A stretch of DNA of 36,592 nucleotides from Lysobacter antibioticus HS124 (GTDB taxonomy: Bacteria > Pseudomonadota > Gammaproteobacteria > Xanthomonadales > Xanthomonadaceae), in assembly GCF_000336385.2 (NCBI RefSeq), contig NZ_HG424516.1, positions 94,570 through 131,161 of the forward strand, in the 5' to 3' direction. The position numbers were made by a program, and so were the translations under genes. Below the pieces are notes generated by a model that was not told the DNA's origin, did not search any database, and worked only from the letters and a program-made list of their open reading frames with translations. Below are positions 26,093-33,648 of this stretch, in pieces; the first letter of the stretch is position 1; every line of letters starts with the position of its first letter.

Positions 26093-28440
26093 GCAAGAAA
26101 ACCATCCGTCCCTACGACGGCCCCGCCGGCGGCTGGGGCGCGCTGCGCAGCGTCGCCCGGCATCTGCTCGAACAGCAGGTGCCCGTGCACGGCGCCCGCA
26201 CTCTGCTCGCCGCCAACCAGCCCGACGGCTTCGACTGCCCCGGCTGCGCCTGGCCCGACCGCGACCACACCTCGACCTTCGAGTTCTGCGAGAACGGCGC
26301 CAAGGCGGTGGCTGCCGAAGCGACCCGGCACCGCGCCACGCCGGACCTGTTCGCCCGTCACACCGTGGCCGAGCTGGCGCAGTACAGCGATCATTGGCTG
26401 GAGAATCAGGGCCGGCTGACCCATCCGATGCGCTGGGACTCGCCCAGCGACAAGTATCTGCCGATCGGCTGGGACGAGGCCTTCGCCCGCATCGGCGCGC
26501 AGCTTGCGGCGCTGGATTCGCCCGACCGCGCGCTGTTCTACACCTCCGGCCGCTGCAGCAACGAGGCCGCGTTCCTGTACCAGTTGTTCGTGCGCGAATT
26601 CGGCACCAACAATTTCCCCGATTGTTCCAACATGTGCCACGAGCCGTCGGGCACGGCGATGAAGGCCCAGCTCGGCGTCGGCAAGGGCACGGTGCAACTG
26701 CGCGACTTCGAACTCGCCGATGCGATCTTCATCTTCGGCCAGAACCCGGGCACCAACCATCCGCGCATGCTCGGCGAGCTGCGCCGCGCGGCCCAGCGCG
26801 GTGCGGCGATCGTGTCCTTCAACCCGCTGCGCGAACGCGGCCTGGAACGTTTCGCCGATCCGCAGGACAAACGGGAGATGCTGCACAACGGCTCGACCCG
26901 GATCTCCTCGGACTATTTCCAGCTGCGCATCGGCGGCGACCTGGCCGCGGCCAAGGGCATCGCCAAGCGCGTGCTGGAACTCGATGCCCAGGCGCAGCGC
27001 GACGGCGGCGAACGCAGGATCGATCCGGACTTCATCGCCGAACACACCCAGGGCTTCGAGGCCTTCGCCGCCGACGTCGCCGCCGAGTCCTGGGAAACGA
27101 TCTGCGCCGAATCCGGACTGAGCCGGGCCGAACTGGAGCGCGCCGGCGATATCTACGCCGGCGCCGGCAGCGCGATCTTCTGCTGGGGCATGGGCATCAC
27201 CCAGCACAAGCATTCGGTCGCGACCATCCAGATGCTGTGCAATCTGCTGCTGATGCGCGGCAATCTCGGCCGTCCCGGCGCCGGCGCCTGTCCGGTGCGC
27301 GGGCACAGCAACGTGCAGGGCGACCGCACCATGGGCATCTACGAAAAGCCCTCGTCCGCGTTCTTGGACCGCTTGCAGCAGGTGTTCGGCTTCGAGCCGC
27401 CGCGGGCGCCCGGCCACGACACCGTCGGTGCCATCCAGGCCATGCTCGACGGCCGCTGCACGGCCTTCTTCGGCCTCGGCGGCAACTTCGCCACCGCCAC
27501 GCCCGACACCGAAGCGACCCATCGGGCACTGCGCCGCTGCGAGCTGACCGTGCACGTGACCACCAAGCTCAACCGCAGCCACCTGGTGCACGGGCGCGAC
27601 GCCTACATCCTGCCCTGCCTGGGCCGCACCGAGATCGACCTGCAGGACAACGGCCCGCAGGCGGTCACGGTCGAAGATTCGATGAGCATGGTCCACCTGT
27701 CCGCCGGCATCAACGCGCCGGCCGATCCGATGCTGTTGTCGGAGCCGGCGATCGTCGCGCGCCTGGCCGAAGCCACCCTGGGCGCGCGCAGCAAGCTGCC
27801 GTGGCGCTGGCTGGTCGGCGACTACGACCGCATCCGCGACCTGATCGCGCAGGTGTTCGACGAGTTCGGCGACTTCAACCGGCGGGTGCGCGTGCCGGGC
27901 GGGTTCCACCTGCCCAACGCCGCCGCCGAACGGCGCTGGCTCAATCCCGAGGCCAAGGCCTTGTTCAAGGCGCATGCGGTGCCGACCGATCTGCCGGTGC
28001 ACCGCGCCCGGGCGGCGCAGGCGCAACCGGTATTCAACCTGGCCACGACCCGTTCGCACGACCAGTACAACACCACCATCTACGGTTTGAACGACCGCTA
28101 CCGCGGCGTGTTCGGCGAACGGCGGGTGGTGTTCATCCACCGCGACGACATCGCCATGCTCGGTCTGCAGGCCGGCGATTGGGTCGATCTGGAAAGCCTG
28201 GGCGAGGACGGCGTACAACGCATCGCCCGACGTTTCCTGTTGGTCGAGTACGACATTCCGCGCGGCTGTCTGGCCGCCTATTACCCGGAGACCAATGCCC
28301 TGGTGCCGTTGTCGAGCTTCGCCGACGAAGCGCGTACGCCGACATCGAAATCGATCCCGGTCGTCGTCCATCCGCACCGGCGGGCGACGGACGCGGGGCT
28401 GCAATCGGCACGGGATATCGGCCATGTCCGGGTGGACTGA
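26089..28440 (+). CDS. YdeP/FdhF-family molybdopterin oxidoreductase
   Basis: Encodes 783 residues. Start ATG at 26089 overlaps fdhD (ATGA). The N-terminus has CPGCAWPD (Cys50, Cys53) and FEFCENGAKAVAAEA (Cys67), the three-Cys pattern of the YdeP branch, rather than the full four-Cys 4Fe-4S motif of formate dehydrogenases. Cys183 in SNMCHEPSG occupies the position of the catalytic selenocysteine (U-HGPS) of E. coli FDH-H, so it is a Cys/Mo enzyme. Other markers are FGQNPGTNHPRM, GMGITQHKHSVA, RGNLGRPGAGACPVRGHSNVQGDRTMG, and TTRSHDQYNTTIYGLNDRYRGVFG for MGD binding. The substrate is unknown: YdeP is linked to acid resistance in E. coli. No electron-transfer subunit is encoded nearby. Confidence 0.95.
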   Translation: MSKKTIRPYDGPAGGWGALRSVARHLLEQQVPVHGARTLLAANQPDGFDCPGCAWPDRDHTSTFEFCENGAKAVAAEATRHRATPDLFARHTVAELAQYSDHWLENQGRLTHPMRWDSPSDKYLPIGWDEAFARIGAQLAALDSPDRALFYTSGRCSNEAAFLYQLFVREFGTNNFPDCSNMCHEPSGTAMKAQLGVGKGTVQLRDFELADAIFIFGQNPGTNHPRMLGELRRAAQRGAAIVSFNPLRERGLERFADPQDKREMLHNGSTRISSDYFQLRIGGDLAAAKGIAKRVLELDAQAQRDGGERRIDPDFIAEHTQGFEAFAADVAAESWETICAESGLSRAELERAGDIYAGAGSAIFCWGMGITQHKHSVATIQMLCNLLLMRGNLGRPGAGACPVRGHSNVQGDRTMGIYEKPSSAFLDRLQQVFGFEPPRAPGHDTVGAIQAMLDGRCTAFFGLGGNFATATPDTEATHRALRRCELTVHVTTKLNRSHLVHGRDAYILPCLGRTEIDLQDNGPQAVTVEDSMSMVHLSAGINAPADPMLLSEPAIVARLAEATLGARSKLPWRWLVGDYDRIRDLIAQVFDEFGDFNRRVRVPGGFHLPNAAAERRWLNPEAKALFKAHAVPTDLPVHRARAAQAQPVFNLATTRSHDQYNTTIYGLNDRYRGVFGERRVVFIHRDDIAMLGLQAGDWVDLESLGEDGVQRIARRFLLVEYDIPRGCLAAYYPETNALVPLSSFADEARTPTSKSIPVVVHPHRRATDAGLQSARDIGHVRVD

Positions 28441-28693
28441 AGGCAGCCCCACGCAGCGCCTGCTCGCCGCGCTCGCGGCCGAGCCCGGCGGAGTCTCGCT
28501 GCCGCGCCTGTGCAAGCGCCTGGGCCTGCGCATGAGCGTGCTGCTGCGGGAACTGGCCTGGATCGGCGAAGACCCCATCGGCGAACACCCGGGCCTGGGT
28601 TGGGTACGCATCGAAGTGCGCAGCGACGCGCGCGGCGAAACCCGCGTCGCCGTGCTGACCGAGCTCGGCCGCGCCCGTCTGGCGGACGGGTAG
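28424..28693 (+). CDS. Small winged-helix-like protein overlapping ydeP
   Basis: Encodes 89 residues. Its ATG at 28424 lies 17 bases inside the end of the molybdoenzyme gene, so it is third in the operon. The sequence PTQRLLAALAAEPGGVSLPRLCKRLGLRMSVLLRELAWIG fits a helix-turn-helix, followed by two beta strands that could be the wing (LGWVRIEVRSD, TRVAVLTELGRARL). A single Cys lies in the putative recognition area. It resembles FeoC/MarR-type mini winged helices but no family was recognised with certainty. It could regulate the operon or assist cofactor delivery; both are inference. Confidence 0.75.
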   Translation: MSGWTEGSPTQRLLAALAAEPGGVSLPRLCKRLGLRMSVLLRELAWIGEDPIGEHPGLGWVRIEVRSDARGETRVAVLTELGRARLADG

Positions 28694-28709
28694 CCGCCGA
28701 CGCCTGCCT

Positions 28710-28874
28710 GTAGGAGCGGCGCAAGCCGCGACCACCGCAGCGACGGACGCGAGCGCGACCGGCCGAAGCCGCGGGACTGGACATCGCGAATCGAACCGCG
28801 GCCGGACGAACCGTGTTTTCTACAGCGCCGTGGTATGACGTCGCTTGGCCGGTCGCGGCTTACGCCGCTCCTAC
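28710..28874. repeat. REP-like inverted pair
   Basis: The TAGGAGCGGCGCAAGCCGCG core lies within 28710-28733, and its reverse complement with one mismatch occupies 28851-28874. It is the same repeat family as 11590-11753 and the terminal array, here flanking about 117 bases of unremarkable sequence between the wHTH gene and the GFA-type gene. Confidence 0.85.
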
Positions 28875-28897
28875 GGGAGGGAATCGCGCCGCTCGCC

Positions 28898-29248
28898 TCA
28901 GAACTCGCGGCCGTTGATCGGCACGATCTTGATCCGGCTCAGGTCGATCCCGTCGAGGCAGCGCACGTTGATCGCCGTCATCGGCGAACCGTCGGGCATC
29001 TTGCCTTCGCTGAACGGCGAAATGCCGCAGCTCGCGCAGAAGTGGTGGTCGATCGCGTTCTTGTTGAAGCGATAAGTGCCCAGGTCGGCCGAGTCGGTGG
29101 TCAGCTCGAACGCCGCGCGCGGCACGAACCAGAGCAGGCCGCCGCGCTTGAGGCACATCGAACAATTGCAGTCCATCGCCTGCTCGATCTCGCCTTCGAC
29201 CGTGTAGGCGATCTTGCCGCAATGGCAGCCGCCGGTGTACGTCGTCAT
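28898..29248 (-). CDS. GFA/CENP-V family zinc protein
   Basis: Encodes 116 residues from the ATG at 29248, preceded by GGGAGAGAG; an ATG at 29269 would add seven residues. The GFA zinc ligands are complete: CHCG (Cys8, Cys10), CNCSMC (Cys27, Cys29, Cys32) and CASCG (Cys71, Cys74). Other family features are GGCHCGKIAY at the start and HHFCASCGISPF. The family includes S-(hydroxymethyl)glutathione synthase-like proteins, but most members have no proven activity. No formaldehyde-oxidation genes are adjacent, so a role in formaldehyde detoxification is only a family guess. Confidence 0.92.
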   Translation of the reverse strand: MTTYTGGCHCGKIAYTVEGEIEQAMDCNCSMCLKRGGLLWFVPRAAFELTTDSADLGTYRFNKNAIDHHFCASCGISPFSEGKMPDGSPMTAINVRCLDGIDLSRIKIVPINGREF

Positions 29249-29362
29249 CTGCGCTCTCTCCCGAGCCATCGAAGACGCGAGAATAACGCCGCCGCGCTAT
29301 GCTCGTCGCCTGACGTTCGTCATCCGCGGGGCCGCCCGCGCCGCTCGGCCAGGAGCATGTTC

Positions 29363-29788
29363 ATGGACCCCATCTGCGGCAGCACCATCATTCCTTCGTT
29401 GCGCTACCGGGACGCGCCGGCCGCCATCGAATGGCTGTGCCGCGCCTTCGGTTTCGAGAAACACGCCGTCTATGCCGACGGCGACATCGTCCACCATGCC
29501 CAGCTGACCTACGGGCCGGGCATGATCATGCTCGGCTCGGTGGTCGAGGACGAAAACAACGAATGGGCCCGGCGCATCGTCCAACCCGATGAGATCGGCG
29601 GGCGCGAAACTCAGGCCTGTTCGGTCATCATCGCCGATGCCGACGAGCACTATGCCCGCGCCCGCGCGGCCGGCGCCCGGATCGTGGCCGATATCGCCGA
29701 TCAGGACTTCGGCGGACGCGCCTACACCTGCCGCGACCTCGAAGGCCGGCTATGGTGGTTCGGCACTTACAATCCCTGGAACCCATGA
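29363..29788 (+). CDS. VOC/glyoxalase-fold protein
   Basis: Encodes 141 residues. The ATG at 29363 is preferred over 29357 because AGGAG lies 7 bases before it. The paired beta-alpha-beta-beta-beta pattern of the vicinal oxygen chelate fold is visible: IIPSLRYRDAPAAIEWLCRAFGFEKHAV, VHHAQLTYGPGMIMLGSVV, then SVIIADADEHYARARAAGARIVADIADQDFGGRAYTCRDLEGRLWWFGTYNP. It is closest to the PhnB/YkcA-like branch. The metal ligands cannot be placed reliably, so enzyme, bleomycin-type binding protein or pseudo-enzyme are all possible. The stop overlaps the next gene by four bases. Confidence 0.88.
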   Translation: MDPICGSTIIPSLRYRDAPAAIEWLCRAFGFEKHAVYADGDIVHHAQLTYGPGMIMLGSVVEDENNEWARRIVQPDEIGGRETQACSVIIADADEHYARARAAGARIVADIADQDFGGRAYTCRDLEGRLWWFGTYNPWNP

Positions 29789-30687
29789 ACCGCAAACGCT
29801 CCGCTACCGCCCCGGCCGACGATCTGTTCGCTGCGCCCGCTCCGGCCAAGACGGCCGCATCCGCCGACGACTTCGGCCCGGGACCGGGCGCCGTCGACGG
29901 CATCCGCGTCGGCATCGGCGGCTGGACCTTCGCGCCATGGCGCAACAACTTCTACCCGGACAAGCTGGTGCAGCGGCGCGAACTGGAATACGCCAGCCGC
30001 CGGCTCAGCAGCATCGAGATCAACGGCACCTTCTACAGCGCGCAGAAACCGGCGACCTACGCCAAATGGGCGGCGGAAACGCCGGCGCATTTCGTGTTCT
30101 CGCTCAAGGCGCCCGGGCGCATCACCCAGTCCGGCGCCCTCGCCCGCGCCGGCAGCGGCGCGCGCGCCTTCATCGACGGCGGGCTGAGCGAATTCGGCGC
30201 GCGCCTGGGGCCGATCTTGTGGCAGTTGGCGCCGAGCCGGCGGTTCGATCCCGACGATCTGGCGCCGTTCCTCGACGCGCTGCCGCGCGAGCTCGACGGC
30301 CGCGCGCTCAAGCACGTGCTGGAGGTGCGCCATCCCAGCTTCCTCGATCCGGCCTATCTGGCCCTGGCGCGCGAACGGCGCATCGCCACGGTGTTCACCG
30401 ACTCCGACGAGTATCCCTCGCTGGCCGACCTCACCGGCGATTTCGTCTACGCACGGCTGATGCGCTCGCGCGCCGCCGTCGACACCGGCTACCCCGACGA
30501 CGAGCTGCAGGCCTGGACCGAGCGCGCCCGCCTTTGGGCGCGCGGCGGCGACTGCGTCGACCTGCCCCACGTCGGCGCCGCGCAGGCCGGCACGGCCCCG
30601 CGCGAGGTCTTCGTCTACTTCATCAGCGCCGCCAAGGCGCGCAATCCGGCGGCGGCGATGCGGCTGATCGAGAGAGTCGGGACGTGA
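29785..30687 (+). CDS. DUF72 family protein
   Basis: Encodes 300 residues; its ATG overlaps the stop of the VOC gene (ATGA). The first 40 residues are a low-complexity Ala/Pro/Asp extension. DUF72 hallmarks follow: IRVGIGGWTFAPWRNNFYP, then LEYASRRLSSIEINGTFYS, FVFSLKAPGRITQ, LGPILWQLAPSRRFDPDDL and RHPSFLDPAYLALARE, then VFTDSDEYPSLADLTGDFVYARLM. DUF72 is a TIM-barrel-like family of unknown function, found in most bacteria. It is cytosolic and co-expressed with the VOC protein. Confidence 0.93.
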   Translation: MNRKRSATAPADDLFAAPAPAKTAASADDFGPGPGAVDGIRVGIGGWTFAPWRNNFYPDKLVQRRELEYASRRLSSIEINGTFYSAQKPATYAKWAAETPAHFVFSLKAPGRITQSGALARAGSGARAFIDGGLSEFGARLGPILWQLAPSRRFDPDDLAPFLDALPRELDGRALKHVLEVRHPSFLDPAYLALARERRIATVFTDSDEYPSLADLTGDFVYARLMRSRAAVDTGYPDDELQAWTERARLWARGGDCVDLPHVGAAQAGTAPREVFVYFISAAKARNPAAAMRLIERVGT

Positions 30688-30713
30688 GCTGAAACGGGAG
30701 CGGGACGACGAGC

Positions 30714-30742
30714 AGCAGCGGCGTTCGCCCCGGTCCGCTGCT
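30714..30742. terminator. Weak hairpin between convergent genes
   Basis: AGCAGCGG (30714-30721) pairs with CCGCTGCT (30735-30742) across a 13-base loop. No T-tract follows, so the call is tentative. Confidence 0.3.
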
Positions 30743-30771
30743 CGCGCCTGGCCGCCGCCTCCCCGCTGCGT

Positions 30772-31422
30772 TCAGTACGCCACGGTGAACCGCCGCCGCG
30801 AATGCGCCGGCTGCTCCAGTTCGTCGATCATCGCCAGCGCGTAGTCCTGCACCGAGATCGTGCTTTCGCCCTGTTCGTCGACCAGCAATTGATCGCCGCC
30901 GAGGCGGAAGCGGCCGGTGCGTTCGCCCGGCACCAGATGCGCGGCCGGCGACAGGAAACTCCAATCCAGTTCGCGCTCTTCGCGCAGGTCGCGCAACACG
31001 CGGCGCATCGCTTCGGCGCCGCCGCGCCACTGCTCGGGGAATCCGGGCTGGTCGAGCAATTCCTGGCCCGGCGCGACTTCCAGGCTGCCGGCGCCGCCGA
31101 CCACCAGCAGGCGCGGCACGCCGGCCTGCTTGGTCCCGGCGACGATCTGGGCGTAGCCGGCGACGGTATCGGCTTCCAGGTTCGGGTTGCTCCAGCCGCC
31201 GACGTTGAGCGAAGCGATCACCGCATCGGCGCCGCGGACCAGCCCGGCGAGCGCGGACGGGTCGCCGCCGTCGACGATGCCGGCGCGCGCGGTCAGGCCG
31301 TCGTGGGCCGGCAGCGCGGACGGGTCGCGGGCGACCGCGGTCACCCGGTGGCCGCGCTGCAGGGCTTCTTCGAGCAAGGCGCGGCCGACATAGCCGGTGG
31401 CGCCGATCAGGACGATGTTCAT
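30772..31422 (-). CDS. NmrA-like NAD(P)-binding protein
   Basis: Encodes 216 residues. The start at 31422 gives the Rossmann motif at the very N-terminus: MNIVLIGATGYVGRALL with GATGYVG at 7-13. Next come RGHRVTAVARDPS (NADP-binding Arg), then LVRGADAVIASLNVG, VPRLLVVGGAGSL and DWSFLSPAAHL. It lacks the YxxxK catalytic pair of true short-chain dehydrogenases, so it fits the atypical NmrA/YwnB-type reductases or sensors. It is divergent from a LysR regulator over 84 bases containing a long inverted repeat, so it is probably the regulator's target. Confidence 0.9.
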   Translation of the reverse strand: MNIVLIGATGYVGRALLEEALQRGHRVTAVARDPSALPAHDGLTARAGIVDGGDPSALAGLVRGADAVIASLNVGGWSNPNLEADTVAGYAQIVAGTKQAGVPRLLVVGGAGSLEVAPGQELLDQPGFPEQWRGGAEAMRRVLRDLREERELDWSFLSPAAHLVPGERTGRFRLGGDQLLVDEQGESTISVQDYALAMIDELEQPAHSRRRFTVAY

Positions 31423-31452
31423 GGGGCTCCGTCTGAGCGAGTGGGGACGGAA

Positions 31453-31503
31453 CCTAGTCTGCCCACTAACAGACACGACGATAATCGGCTGGTTTAGACT
31501 AGG
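31453..31503. promoter_or_regulatory. Inverted repeat in the NmrA-like/LysR intergenic region
   Basis: CCTAGTCT (31453-31460) is exactly mirrored by AGACTAGG (31496-31503), 35 bases apart. Within the spacer a GATAAT (31480-31485) could serve as -10 for the LysR gene. The position, just before the LysR ATG at 31507 and 31 bases before the other start, fits a shared operator. Confidence 0.5.
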
Positions 31504-31506
31504 ACC

Positions 31507-32436
31507 ATGAAGCTGGACTTCACGATAGATCGACTCAAACGCATGGCGGTATTCGCCCGCGTGGTCGAACTGGGCTCGATGAGCGCCGCCGCGCGCGAGC
31601 TGGACATGACCCCGTCGGCGGTCAGCCAGCAACTGCGCCAGCTCGAGGCCGAGACCGGAGTGGTGCTGTTGCACCGTTCGACCCGCAAGCTCACCACCAC
31701 CGAGGTCGGCCAGGCCTACTACGAAGATTGCGCGGCCATGCTGCAGGCCGCCCGCGCCGCCGACGGCCGGCTCGGCGATCTGCGCGACGAGCCGCGCGGC
31801 GAACTGCGCATCGCGGTGCCGATCGGCTTCGCCGCGCACTTGGCGCAGGCGCTGGCGCCGTTGATGCACGCCCACCCGGCGCTGTCGCTGCGGGTGTTCG
31901 CCGACGATCGCCAGATCGACTTGATCGCCGAGCGCATCGATCTGGCGATCCGCATCGGCCGGCTCGCCGATTCCAATCTGGTCGCACGGCGCATGGCCGA
32001 ATGGCGGCATCTGCTGGTCGCCGCGCCCGCGTACGCGCGCGTCCGCGGGCTGCCGCGTACGCCGGCGGAACTGGCCCGGCACGAGACGATCATCCTCAGC
32101 GTCATCAACCGGCCCGAGTATGTCGACCTGCACCGCCCCGGCGAGCCGGCGCAGCGAGTGCGGGTCGGCGGCCGCATCGTCAGCAACAATTCGCGCACGG
32201 TATTGCAGATGATGTTGCAGGGCCTGGGCATCGTCCGCCTGCCCGAACCCGACGCGCTGCCGCTGTTGGCCGACGGCCGCGCCGTGCCGGTATTGCCGGA
32301 GTGGTCGCTGCCGTCGCTGGGCGTGTACGCGGTCACCGCGCAACGCGATTCGCAGCCGGCCAAGGTGCGCCAGGCGATCGCCGCGCTGCAGGCTTACCTC
32401 AACGCGCACACGCCCTCGTCCCTGGCCGGTGCCTGA
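31507..32436 (+). CDS. LysR-family transcriptional regulator
   Basis: Encodes 309 residues, a full-length LysR protein. The winged helix-turn-helix is typical: RMAVFARVVELGSMSAAARELDMTPSAVSQQLRQLEAETGVVLLHRSTRKLTTTEVG. The effector domain begins around residue 95 (GELRIAVPIGFAAHLAQALAPLMHAHPAL) and includes the paired lobes with RIDLAIRIGRLADSNLVARRM, then NNSRTVLQMMLQGLGIVRLPE. It probably controls the divergent NmrA-like gene and itself. The effector is unknown. Confidence 0.95.
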   Translation: MKLDFTIDRLKRMAVFARVVELGSMSAAARELDMTPSAVSQQLRQLEAETGVVLLHRSTRKLTTTEVGQAYYEDCAAMLQAARAADGRLGDLRDEPRGELRIAVPIGFAAHLAQALAPLMHAHPALSLRVFADDRQIDLIAERIDLAIRIGRLADSNLVARRMAEWRHLLVAAPAYARVRGLPRTPAELARHETIILSVINRPEYVDLHRPGEPAQRVRVGGRIVSNNSRTVLQMMLQGLGIVRLPEPDALPLLADGRAVPVLPEWSLPSLGVYAVTAQRDSQPAKVRQAIAALQAYLNAHTPSSLAGA

Positions 32437-32441
32437 GTCCG

Positions 32442-32470
32442 GACGTTGCCGGGCTCAGCCCGGCAACGTC
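32442..32470. terminator. Hairpin overlapping the end of the cyclase gene
   Basis: GACGTTGCCGGG and CCCGGCAACGTC form a perfect 12-bp stem with a 5-base loop; the cyclase stop codon is in the loop. It also lies 6 bases after the LysR stop, so it could be a shared convergent terminator. It has no T-tract. Confidence 0.6.
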
Positions 32471-33351
32471 GCCAGCGCGCGCACCGGAAAGGTGCCCATG
32501 CCTTTCACCTTCGGCGGCACCGCGCTGAAACGGAAGCCCTGGTCCGGCACCGCGGCCAGGTTGCGCAGGTGCTCGACGATCAAGATCCCGGCGCCGAGCA
32601 GCACGCTGTGCACCGGCCGCGCCTTGCCGCGGGTGTCGTCGATGTTCATCGAATCGATGCCGACCAGCTTGACCCCGCAATCGCGCAGCCACAGCGCCGC
32701 CGCTTCGGTCAGGAAGGGGTGGCCGTCGGCGTAGGCCGGCGTGGCGAAGTGACGGTCCCAACCGGTATGCACCAGCACCGCGCGACCGCGCAATTCCAGG
32801 TCGCGGAAGCGTTCGACATCGATCGCCTGCACGCCCGCCGGCACCCGCACCACGATCGCGTCGAGGTCGGCGCAGTCTTCCGGGCCGATCTGCGACAAGT
32901 CCTTGCCGTCGGCGTAGCGGTGCGAGGGGCAATCGATGTAAGTGCCGGTATTGGCGACCATGTCGATGCGGCCGATCTGGAACTCGGTGCCCGCTTCGTA
33001 GATCTCGCGCGAGCGCTCGCGGCTGAGGTAGTCGCAGACGTGCGCGGCGGGCAGGCCGGGATAGGTCACCAGCCCGTCCTCGATAGTGTGGCTGAGGTCG
33101 ACGTAGCGCAGCCGGCCGCTGTCGAGCGCGGCGTCCTTGCGCTTGTGCGCCTCGACGATGATGCGCTTGTTGAGGATACGCGCCGGTCCGACCATCAGAA
33201 GACGCAGGTCGCGCACGATGTAGTCGATCAACTCGGCGTCGCCGATGTCGTCGCCGTCGATGTCGAGGCGGAAACCCTGGCCTTGGAGGCCGCCGCCGTT
33301 GCTGAACTCGATTTCGAAGTCGAACTGGACGCGGTGCTGGAGAGGGGTCAA
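32455..33351 (-). CDS. Cyclase-family protein (kynurenine formamidase-like) with extra N-terminal domain
   Basis: Encodes 298 residues if begun at the TTG at 33351; no clear ribosome-binding site is seen and the real start is uncertain. From residue 82 it follows the cyclase (PF04199) fold: RYVDLSHTIEDGLVTYPGLP, VVRVPAG, LRGRAVLVHTGWDRHF, HPFLTEAAALWLRDCGVKLVGIDSMNID. The metal motif HxGTHxDxPxH reads N-T-G-T-Y-I-D-C-P-S-H (134-144), so two His ligands are Asn134 and Tyr138 while Asp140 and His144 are kept. Residues 1-72 are an extra alpha/beta segment (QFDFEIEFSNGGG, LIDYIVRDLRLLMVG). Family members hydrolyse amides or esters; activity here may differ. Confidence 0.85.
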   Translation of the reverse strand: MTPLQHRVQFDFEIEFSNGGGLQGQGFRLDIDGDDIGDAELIDYIVRDLRLLMVGPARILNKRIIVEAHKRKDAALDSGRLRYVDLSHTIEDGLVTYPGLPAAHVCDYLSRERSREIYEAGTEFQIGRIDMVANTGTYIDCPSHRYADGKDLSQIGPEDCADLDAIVVRVPAGVQAIDVERFRDLELRGRAVLVHTGWDRHFATPAYADGHPFLTEAAALWLRDCGVKLVGIDSMNIDDTRGKARPVHSVLLGAGILIVEHLRNLAAVPDQGFRFSAVPPKVKGMGTFPVRALATLPG

Positions 33352-33365
33352 GGCGAGAGGTCCGG

Positions 33366-33454
33366 GATTGGGGATTGGGGATTGGGGATTGGGAGCCGGG
33401 AGCCGGGAGTCGGGAGTCGGGAGTCGGGAGTCGGGAGTCGGGAGTCGGGAGTCG
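33366..33454. repeat. G-rich heptad array with G-quadruplex potential
   Basis: Unbroken 7-bp period: four GATTGGG, two AGCCGGG and six AGTCGGG units, then a partial one. The plus strand carries about thirteen G-tracts of three or four G separated by 3-4 bases. It lies just upstream of the cyclase gene start; the cyclase leader would be C-rich. Related heptads occur at 8162-8175 and 10224-10244. Confidence 0.92.
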
Positions 33455-33469
33455 CGAAAGGCTAAAGCG

Positions 33470-33600
33470 GGGAGCCTGGTTTTTGCGCGCCATCCACGCG
33501 CGGGCGGGGATGCGTGGCTCCCGCGATACGACGCTGCAATCTTTGGATGCCTGCTTTCGCAAGAACGGCGATGTCGGGAGTTCGCCGTGACCGGCGCCGG
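33470..33600. repeat. Probable dispersed intergenic repeat
   Basis: In translation this stretch gives the familiar non-genic strings of a common proteobacterial intergenic repeat (of the form PFLRKQASK on minus and MPAFARTAMS on plus). It lies next to the heptad array. It is not treated as coding. Confidence 0.5.
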
Positions 33601-33648
33601 CGGGAGATCGCCGCGCGCACTCTTTCGCCGTTGTCGCCGGCCGCGCGC

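Noticed and set aside
26023-28611. 862-residue frame on the minus strand opposite the YdeP-type enzyme
   Set aside because: Antisense shadow of a clearly coding molybdoenzyme; no family features.
25217-28693. Full respiratory formate dehydrogenase locus
   Set aside because: No iron-sulphur or cytochrome subunit genes; the enzyme has YdeP-type N-terminal Cys rather than the four-Cys cluster motif.
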